Shown: in pieces, positions 56,523 to 64,000 of the stretch | How positions within the stretch are numbered: position 1 is the first letter of the stretch | How the letters are laid out: each line of letters begins with the position of its first letter | From: Beta vulgaris subsp. vulgaris | Taxonomy: Eukaryota > Streptophyta > Magnoliopsida > Caryophyllales > Amaranthaceae | NCBI RefSeq assembly: GCF_026745355.1 | Contig: NC_079202.1 | Span: 35,534,350 to 35,598,349, forward strand | Direction: 5' to 3' | Length of the DNA stretch: 64,000 nucleotides | Notes under the pieces: generated by a model | What the model saw: only the letters and a program-made list of their open reading frames with translations | What the model was told of the DNA's origin: nothing | Databases searched by the model: none | Position numbers and translations under genes: made by a program

Positions 56523-57537
56523 TATATATATATATCAAACAACCACTATAATTTTACTCAAATGATGTAGGAATTGTGGTTGACTTAAGTGTTGAGTTTT
56601 TCCATTTTTTTAAGTGAAATTCAAGGTTCAGTTCTTAAACCAAGCAATTTAAAGGGGGGGGGGGGATGGCGGTGTATGGTTTGTAAATGGGGATCTACGT
56701 CGGGGCCCTATGTGAGGGCAGTCCAGAGAATTTCTTCTTACATATTAAAAAAAAGGCAAAATGATGTAGACGAAAGTTGATCCCACGTTGTCTCTGAAGA
56801 CTCTATCCAACTAAGTTCAGGGTATAAGTTATTTGGTGAAAATTCGAAAACCGGGTCAATTTGGTTTGGATATTTGTAGGTCAATTTGGTTCTGAAGTTT
56901 TTTTTGTTCTACTAATCAATACATTGATCCAAAAATAAAAAGGCTCAACACAGCTCACTTAAATTAAAAAACCCTAAATTCCTTACTCGCTCCTCACATT
57001 CTCCTCACGCGCATCAGTCCATCACACCATTTTTCTTAGCAAGCAATCTCACACTCTCCTCTCGATCCTCCCAAGCCATATATCTCTCCTACATTTCTCT
57101 TTGCTCATCTGTTTCTCTCCATAGTCACTCTCTCTCCTTAACGAATCTCATATTTTTACTCACTTTCGTTAATCACTAGAAAGAAAAACAGTATAAGTGA
57201 TTTGGACATAGTATTTTGGTAGTATTTGTAAGTCTTGAAAAACGATTGTTTGTGCCACAAAAAAGTTTCATTTTTTTTATTTGATTTTGTAATTTTGGTT
57301 TGATTTGGAGTGAATTTTGATTTGAAATTGTACTTGCATAGTAAAAATTGAATTTATTTCAATCTAACTTGATTTAAACTAAAAATCGATCTTACACCCC
57401 TAATTAAATTAATTAACATTCACTACATTATACATTATTTTAAGAGTTCATTTGGTTATTTATTGATAGGAGACGGAAAGAAAAATAGCGTTTGTTGATT
57501 TATTGGTAAAAGAGACAAATAACTATTTTATTATTTT

Positions 57538-57890
57538 GGAAAAATTGACAATAGAGGTCTGAACTTTGGGTGATAATTTTTAAAAGGTTTGAACTATTGA
57601 TTAACCTGTGTAGGTCCCAACTTTAGGGGGTCTTAACTTTTAGCGGGCCTCGATGACTTAAAACTGAAGATTTTTTTTTAAATCTCACCTAGTTCCTACA
57701 TCCCTTCCTCAATTAACCCTTCTGATGTGACCTAAGTTTTACAGGTGATGACCTATTAAGCAAGTTTTAAGTCACTAAGGCCCGCTAAAAGTTAAGACCC
57801 CCTAAAGTTGGGACCTACACAGGTTAATCAATAGTTTAGACCTTTTAAAAATTATCACCCAAAGTTCAGACCTCTATTGTCAATTTTTCC
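57538..57890. mobile_element. Mutator-type fold-back element (353 bp)
   Basis: Arms of about 125 bp (57538-57663 and 57766-57890) are nearly perfect inverted copies (GGAAAAATTGACAATAGAGG at each end). The flanking 9-bp duplication TATTATTTT (57529-57537, 57891-57899) is perfect. A short loop of about 100 bp holds no coding. Confidence 0.92.
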
Positions 57891-57899
57891 TATTATTTT

Positions 57900-60460
57900 T
57901 CATTTTTCAGGTTTAGAGGGAAGAATATTTGTCTGGTGAACTTTAATCATATATAATATTAAAGCAAGAAAAAATTGTCCTACGTGGCAAGACCTCAACC
58001 TTCCTCTGTTCTCCTTCACCCTCAACTTTTCGACCTAATGCTTGCTTATGCCACGTGGCATTGCTAAAAATAATTTTAACAATAATCAATTAATTCCTCC
58101 GATTGTGTAACAATGAAGGAAATAATATCAACTACAATAACTAAAGGAATCAATCAACCAATTATCAATTAAGGAAACAAATCAAATATTATCTTTTTTT
58201 TTTAAACGAAAATCATATATTATCTTAGCGGTCATTCTTATTATTTTCACAAAAACCAGTTATGGAATTATTTTCAAGCTAAATACCAATTTAGAGGAGA
58301 GAGAAAATATACAATGAAAAAGATGAATTGATATAACAACTTTAAGTTTTTCACTAATACAAGATACTCAAAAAGTCAAAATATGAAATTTCAAATATAA
58401 AACAAATATTAGCTAAGTACAAGCCAATGGGTGCGTTGGTATAACAACTTTAAGTTTTTCATCACACCTATCAAACTTATATAATATAATTAATTTAAAA
58501 ATTACCTAATTTCAAGCCAATGGGTACATTGGTCTAATAATTTTTTTTTTAATATTATTCACTTTTGGTAATGAATACCACACCATTATCATGAGATGCT
58601 AGCCCCTTCAAGAAAATATGCAAATGTAATAATAATAGTAATGCAAGTTTATTTTATTACCAAACAAGAAATAAAAAGATGATTTTGTTGAAAAAAATAT
58701 AACACACCATGATTATGACTAGAGATTACATATAACAAAAACAATAACAACTCAAATATTCAATTTTTAGTCCCAAAGTGGTTTAGGTAAGCTAATATGA
58801 TAATCATAAAAAAATCATATCCATGACCAATACATACTAAAAGTATTTTTTTTAAAAAAAACAAAGTTAAAGTGAGAGAGGTAAAATAAGAGTTCATCTA
58901 TATATATGTTCAAGAAATTGAATTAGGTAAAAAAAAATGAAAACCAATATATAAGCATCTGTCTACTTTAACTAATTTTGACATAACTATGATAATATAA
59001 GTTTGGAAAATTTAGATAAGATTAAACAAATTTAGATATAATAATTAAGTGTTTTTCAGACAACTTAAGGGAGAATTAAGAAAATGTCAGACAAGATAAG
59101 TTGTTTAAAGATAAAAATGGATACTCACTACTAAAAAGTTAAGGTCAAGAGTACATTAAAACATTAATCTATGGCAATTCTCTCTCCAATTTATTGGATA
59201 TATATTAATATATTATTCTATTATTGCGACTAAGAAGGTTGACAACCTTAGGCTTAGGGACTAGGGTCACTCAAATATTTTCCCACATTCTTACATTCAA
59301 ATGAAACAAACGATATAAGTACATACACTTATGAACTTACGCTTGATACTAATATCATTTTTAAAGAAAATTCACACACTTTGAATTTGGCCCATTCTAT
59401 AAAAATTATAAAATAAAAGAGTAGGAGAGAGAGTGAAAACATGACACATGTGCTTAAATTATAAAATAAAGCTTTCTTTAATTTTTATAATAGTTTGCGA
59501 ATTATTTTGCAAGTTTTATGAAATATCCCAAAAAGAAATATGTTGCGTGTATTAAGAAACTAAGAATAGTAATTATTTTTCTTCAATATAATCCAATATT
59601 CTTTAACTAATTATTCTTGCAAAAAAAAAAACTAATATAACTGTTCATAAATTTAACATCCTAAACTCAAATTATATATGAAAGTATGAGTGAATCATGA
59701 AGTAGTTGACATTATAGGATATCAATAATTATTTCTTATATGCATGATTAAATATAGTTTCCTTGCTAAAATAGATATTTCTCACTTATTCATCATTAAA
59801 GTTAAGCAGCGCCATGATTTTCTTATATAATTAATATTGTATAATACTCATTCAGTTAGATGAAATGGGGAATGATGTAAGATAAAATATATCATCAAAA
59901 TTGTGGTCATTTTAGGGAACTACAAGTAAAATAATTATCTTATAATTTTATATAAAAGTAATGTTTTAAACCATATAGTGTGGACGATATTAGACTGGAA
60001 AGAGAGATATCTAATGAGCATTGCGACACTAATTTAGAAGGTGAATCAACAAGATGAGTTAATTGTCAAGCTTATATGTAAAAAAAAAGGGGGATTTATA
60101 AGTATTCAAGTTTAATTGGTTTATAATAGAGTGAAACTTTTTGAAAAGATCAAATAAAGTTATTGAATTGGAAAAGTTGTTAATTTATTTAACTTTGTTT
60201 TGGTTTTTTTTTCTTTGATGTAGAAGATAATATTGAAATGTACATCTTATAAAGAACCTATAAAACACACATATATTATACAAGTAGTGCGTATTTATAT
60301 TTGTTTACATTTTCTAAATTAGTCTTAATGAATATTAAAACTTTAGTTCGCTTAATATATTCGAAAATTGGTTTTAGGAAGAAATTAATGAATAAGGGTT
60401 AATTGTGGACCATTGAAGTCACTTGAGGTAGTCTTTGGGAGGTGAAAAGTAAATTGAGAA
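57900..60460. other. AT-rich stretch without recognised gene
   Basis: No coding is supported. A TCATATATAATATTAAAGCA near 57948 resembles Helitron 5' ends, but no partner was found. A word group (TATAACAACTTTAAGTTTTTC with AAGCCAATGGGT) recurs at about 58335, 58440 and 58515. A relative of the repeat at 60461 lies at about 59840-59925. Confidence 0.45.
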
Positions 60461-60730
60461 ACCCTGTATTATACTCATTCCGTCAGATGGAATGGGAAAT
60501 AAGGTATGATACAATATATCATCGAAATTGTGATCATTTCAAGTAGCAACGGGGAATAAGGTATTTAGGAAAAAAGTAGAGTGGGGAAACCCTGTATGAT
60601 ACTCATTCCACCAGATGAAATGGGGAATAAAGTATGATACAATATATCATCGAAATTGTGGTCATTTTAGGTAGCAACGTGGAATAAGGTATTTATACCC
60701 CGTATGGTACTCATTCCGTCAGATGGAACA
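60461..60730. repeat. Tandem repeat, about 2.3 units of 108-128 bp
   Basis: ACCCTGTATTATACTCATTC-like starts occur at 60461, 60589 and 60697. Units share CAGATGGAATGGGGAATAAG-like and ATATCATCGAAATTGTG words. A single diverged copy is at 59840-59925. Confidence 0.85.
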
Positions 60731-60769
60731 AATTTCCTCTGAGGTTTCAAAAAAGGCAATTTTAGTTGG

Positions 60770-60894
60770 TCGTGTGTCAAAAGTCAAGGACAATCCCTAT
60801 CGCATGGTGGGTTTGTATCTCCCGAGACCAGTTCTCAGTCATGGCCAATTTTATGTAGCCATTTCTCAGTCATTGGTAAAAATTGCCTAATAGT
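60770..60894 (+). pseudogene. Helitron/PIF1 helicase scrap
   Basis: The plus strand encodes KSQGQSLSH and, one base out of frame, VGLYLPRPVLSHGQFYVAIS and then a stop. These are the last helicase motifs of PIF1-type helicases as found in Helitron RepHel proteins. Only about 40 codons remain, with a frameshift near 60806. Confidence 0.82.
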
Positions 60895-60984
60895 ACTCCT
60901 ATATCAGAAAGATAATGGGAAGTCTAATACTTTAAGGCCATTTCGAGGAAAAAATGAAGATGTAATGTAGAGAGAGTTTCTGAG

Positions 60985-61275
60985 ACGATTGACCCCCCCC
61001 ACTGGTTACTGGGATGAAAACCAAGTTCGTGCAAATTTTCTCCCTGTTGAGGCGGTTGAGATCCTTAACCTTTACCATCTCAACCCTTAGATGATGGCTT
61101 TCTATGGGGCTACACCAAAATTGGTATGTTCTACTAAATAAGACCATCACTTTATTAATTTTTTTAAGAATTCCCATACAGTTGTTGGCGATTCTATTGT
61201 ATCGGAAGTGTGGAAGAAAATCTGGAATTCCAATCTTCCTCCTAAGGTGTTGTTGGCTTTACTTATGATGATATA
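60985..61275 (+). pseudogene. LINE connecting region and zf-RVT scrap
   Basis: The plus strand shows broken pieces of a non-LTR polyprotein: NFLPVEAVEIL-like near 61032, an MAFYGATPK stretch near 61095 and EVWKKIWNSNLPPKVLLALL at about 61207-61266. The order matches the region before and in zf-RVT of plant LINEs. Several stops are present. Confidence 0.6.
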
Positions 61276-61288
61276 ATTGCTTCTGACT

Positions 61289-61400
61289 ATATTATACTTC
61301 CTCCGTTCTTTTTCTACTGCAGCAATTGGGTTTTCACGCTTGCCAATGCTCAATTTTTACTATTAATATCTTTATTTACTATTTAGTAAAATTATACACA
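61289..61400. mobile_element. Stowaway-like MITE, left fragment
   Basis: TACTTCCTCCGTTCTTTTTC begins like a Stowaway terminus after TA. No right terminus is found nearby. Confidence 0.4.
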
Positions 61401-61976
61401 TTTGATATTTAATTTATGTCGCCGGGGAGGGGGGGCGGTGTTGGCAGCTTTTTAATTTATATAAGTGTTGACAAATAAATGAAGTGCTATTCAAAAAAAA
61501 AAAGTGCTACTAATAGTGGTACAAAATTGGGGGTAGGATTTGAATTAAACTTCTTCAATAGTCAAAGACAAAAGGGTGGATCTTCAACATAAAAAAAACA
61601 GCTCAAAAACACATCAAACTAGTATTACAAAGTAAAGCAACGGAACAGCAGACTATTACATATGCGAAAGAATTACAGAAAACTATTTTCTTGAAGGAAT
61701 AGCAGACTCGCGAGAATATACAGCCAAGAAAAAGAAAGAGCGAGCGAGTATAAAAGAAATAGTGATACACCTTGCTCATGGCTGCAACCTTCCGAACCCT
61801 GCTCATGAAGAGACTTTACCCGGAAGGAGCAATTAGCATATGTTAAGAAACAGAAGGGGGAAAAAAAGAAAATAATCCCAACACTCAGACATCATACATG
61901 TAAGTCAGGAGGTTGCACAGATAGTTTGCGATTCTGATGGTAAAAGTGGAATCGCAAATTAATAATATCAGAGCCC

Positions 61977-62366
61977 TTATATCGCCTGTGACTGAGAGAA
62001 CGAAATGCGAATAACGGACCCATCAAGGGTGGTCGCATTTTTGCACACAAGGGCTTCAGTTGCCTGCTCTTCATCCTCAAATAAAACAAGGGCTTGCTTC
62101 TTGCCATTGGTCTCAAAAACTTTAGTGCTGACTATAGTGCCATGTTCCTCTAAATGACTCACTATCTCTTCCTCAGTAATATCCTGAGGGATCGTGGACA
62201 AGTGGATCATTTTTGTCGGAGAGCAGCAGTAGCGATAATTTTTGGCCGCATTACGGTTGAACCGGTTGAGGTTTGAGTTGAGGTATTCATGAGTATCAGC
62301 ACCTGTTGTGATTTGAGGATACCTGGAATAGTTGACATCTAATCGCTTGCCAAAGAGAGTAATCCC
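61977..62366 (-). CDS. Polypyrimidine tract-binding protein homologue 3, last coding exon
   Basis: After acceptor TATATGTAG|GGGATT at 62366 the minus strand encodes 129 residues to TAA at 61979-61977. It includes LFGKRLDVNYSRYPQ (end of one RRM), the linker TGADTHEYLNSNLNRFNRN and AAKNYRYCCSPTKMIHL, and a final RRM (MIHLSTIPQDITEEEIV, GKKQALVLFEDEEQA, IRISFSQ). It ends like plant PTB3 proteins. PTB-type proteins bind pyrimidine-rich RNA and control splicing or RNA transport. Upstream exons are not seen before the window end, so they lie beyond 64000 or are lost. No defect is seen in this exon. Confidence 0.88.
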   Translation of the reverse strand, partial: GITLFGKRLDVNYSRYPQITTGADTHEYLNSNLNRFNRNAAKNYRYCCSPTKMIHLSTIPQDITEEEIVSHLEEHGTIVSTKVFETNGKKQALVLFEDEEQATEALVCKNATTLDGSVIRISFSQSQAI

Positions 62367-63510
62367 CTACATATAATGAAAGGCACCACTTCAGCTCGAA
62401 CTCAAAAATAAATATTTAAAAGAATTAAGAAAATGAAAGAGAGAACAATAAAAAGAGGAGACATGACCATTCAAAACGTCACAAACTAAAATAAAAAGAG
62501 GGTTTTAGCTACAGATCAGTCTTAAGTGTACCAGACGTTTTGTAAGAATTTATTCATCACAATCTCCAGCCGATCCCAATTTTTAAAAGCCAGATAAATG
62601 ATACTTCCAGCTTTTCCTCAACTATCCAAAATTTGACGCAATAAAAATACTAGACTAGTCATCTCGTGTGGCAGGTTACACACCCGTGATCTATATGAAA
62701 ACATTGTAAAAGTTGCAAAACTCGTCGAACCTACAAAGCAAAATTAAGTGCTCACATTGTATGTCGCTAAATGTCCACGCCTGCACTATTCCCCACTGCC
62801 TTTCGCATGTTTATGACCATGAAATAGTAAAATTTTCGAAACCTAAAAACCAACTTCAACAGTTACCTTGTCCATTAACACCAATATGATTGTACCTAGT
62901 ATACTGTATAATTCTAATGAAGTATACAATTATCCCTCATTTTTTTAATTCATTGTTTCAGATTTTTATAAAACCTCAAAACTTTCTGCCTTAAGTTTGC
63001 AATTACTGATTCAACTTGGCGGCCAAATATGAAATTCAATGAAGAAAGAGTTTAGAGAGAGATCAAGAAAATTTTTGTTTTGTTTTCTATTGTATTGTTA
63101 ATAACGGTGGCCCATAGCTAGATGGATGGAGCTTGGAACGGAGCAGAAAGAGAAAAGGAGGTCACATAATTGGGATTTTATTGTAATCTGTTGTACTTTT
63201 AACAACCTTAGGGGTACCTCATCAATTTGTAAGACAATGAAGGTACCTCATCAATTTTGTCAAACCTTGGGGGGTACTTCATGAACAAACCCTAAAAGAA
63301 AAAAAATTAACTGGGAAGCAAGAGGTGTACACAAATGGAGGATTCCTGATTTCAGAAGATGACAGCTACACTAAAGTAAAAATGTGGAAGTGATGCAAAA
63401 TATTTCACCTGATGATCATATAGCCACAGCCATTACACCATCTTAGAGAGTGGACAACTGGACGCACACCCATTTTTCTCCCGAACCCCCTTTTTTAGTG
63501 TGCGCCCAAA
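62367..63510. other. Intron or flank upstream of the PTB exon
   Basis: No coding found. Around 63205-63300 a sequence with TACCTCATCAATTTTGT repeated twice and ending GTACTTCATGAACAAACCCT resembles ends of Mutator-like elements whose other end is not visible. Confidence 0.45.
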
Positions 63511-64000
63511 ATGCCCCTACTAGCTCCCCAGAGTACCGAGATGGTTTCGAAATGGGGCGAGTTGGATGCTAAGGTGGTGCAGCGTGGCTGTTTTTTAGCA
63601 TGGAATATGTGGTTTGAACGCAACAAATTCGTTTTCGATAACAAGTGCGTACCCCTTGAAGTCTTGGTGCAGCGTGTACTACGCCAAGTCGACGACCACA
63701 ATCTCTATTCCCAGCGTATCTATGCTGGTTCGAAGCGGCTGGGGGTCCTTAGTGCCGATAAGTGGCAGGCGCCAGTGAGCGGAATCGTAAAGATCAATAC
63801 AGATGCGTCTCTTTGCGAGGAAGGACAAGTGGGCCTAGGTGCTATAGCAAGGGATAAAGTGGGGCGAGTCTTATTTGCTGTCGTGAGAAGACAAAGAGCA
63901 TGGTGGCCGCCTGATGTAGCGGAAGCTAAGGCTATTCACTTGGCCATGATTTGGGCGAAGAAGCAAGGGTTCAGAGAGGTGATCATTGAATCCGATGCAC
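63511..64000 (+). pseudogene. LINE RNase H domain, runs off the window
   Basis: Open frame from ATG 63511 to the window end (163 codons). Visible are AWNMWFERNKFVFDN (end of zf-RVT region), VKINTDASLCEEGQVGLGAI (first acidic D in NTDA, glycine-rich loop), VAEAKAIHLAMIWA (E) and FREVIIESDA (second D). It is the same family as 4898-6100 but with intact acidic residues and no break so far. A stop lies just upstream (63496-63498) and no RT is seen before it, so it is probably 5'-truncated. Confidence 0.85.

Noticed and set aside
57948..58090. Helitron 5' end at TCATATATAATATTAAAGC
   Set aside because: The resemblance is short and no hairpin plus CTRR end was identified.
55856..63240. A full solo LTR starting at TGTAATACTCC (55856)
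   Set aside because: No TGTTACA-type end or 5-bp duplication was found downstream; kept only as a possible fragment.

Overview
The window reads as AT-rich, transposon-dominated nuclear DNA of a flowering plant. It holds plant-type retrotransposons (a Tekay/Del-type chromovirus, a Tat-type Ty3/Gypsy element, L1-like LINEs), Helitrons, CACTA, hAT, Mutator, PIF/Harbinger and Stowaway elements, a nuclear tRNA-Asn, and two genes with plant-like exons. Some repeat families resemble those of Caryophyllales, but I cannot name the species from sequence alone.

Left part (1-15,950): small elements, many nested. A CACTA end lies at 1-476. A LINE remnant with an RNase H domain follows at 4.9-6.1 kb. A Helitron at 6741-8620 carries a Harbinger-type element, which itself carries a Stowaway element. 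Two fold-back elements, a solo LTR (11100-13450) holding another Helitron, an intact tRNA-Asn beside a duplicated flank, a hAT-like element and a CACTA start complete this part.

Middle (15,951-40,125): two layers of retrotransposons. A minus-strand chromovirus with 2.66-kb LTRs fills 15951-25024. To its right, a 5'-truncated minus-strand LINE (pieces at 25318-25493 and 37702-39239, bounded by about 60-bp target duplications) has been split by a 12.2-kb plus-strand Tat-type element (25494-37701). That element has gag, protease, RT, two RNase H domains and integrase on the plus strand. On the minus strand it has an antisense, apparently multi-exon gene (36645 to 32904) with its own TATA box. 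A large intron of that gene contains seven 89-bp tandem repeats.

Array (40,126-48,350): a solo LTR abuts an RNase H-like fragment, and the junction has been amplified in tandem about 3.5 times (period about 1.64 kb). The last unit carries a Mutator-like and a Harbinger-like insertion, both with target duplications, and the array stops 3 bp from the stop codon of the next gene.

Right part (48,354-64,000): a six-exon minus-strand gene for a COG0212/MTHFSD-type 5-formyltetrahydrofolate cyclo-ligase-like protein, with a 2-bp frameshift in exon 3. Beyond it are an ATGAACAT-rich tract broken by a Harbinger and a CACTA element, a Stowaway copy, a Mutator-type fold-back, scraps of a Helitron helicase and a LINE, the last coding exon of a polypyrimidine-tract-binding protein 3 homologue, and a LINE RNase H domain running off the window end. 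Only the tRNA, the PTB exon and most of the cyclo-ligase-like gene look like host genes.
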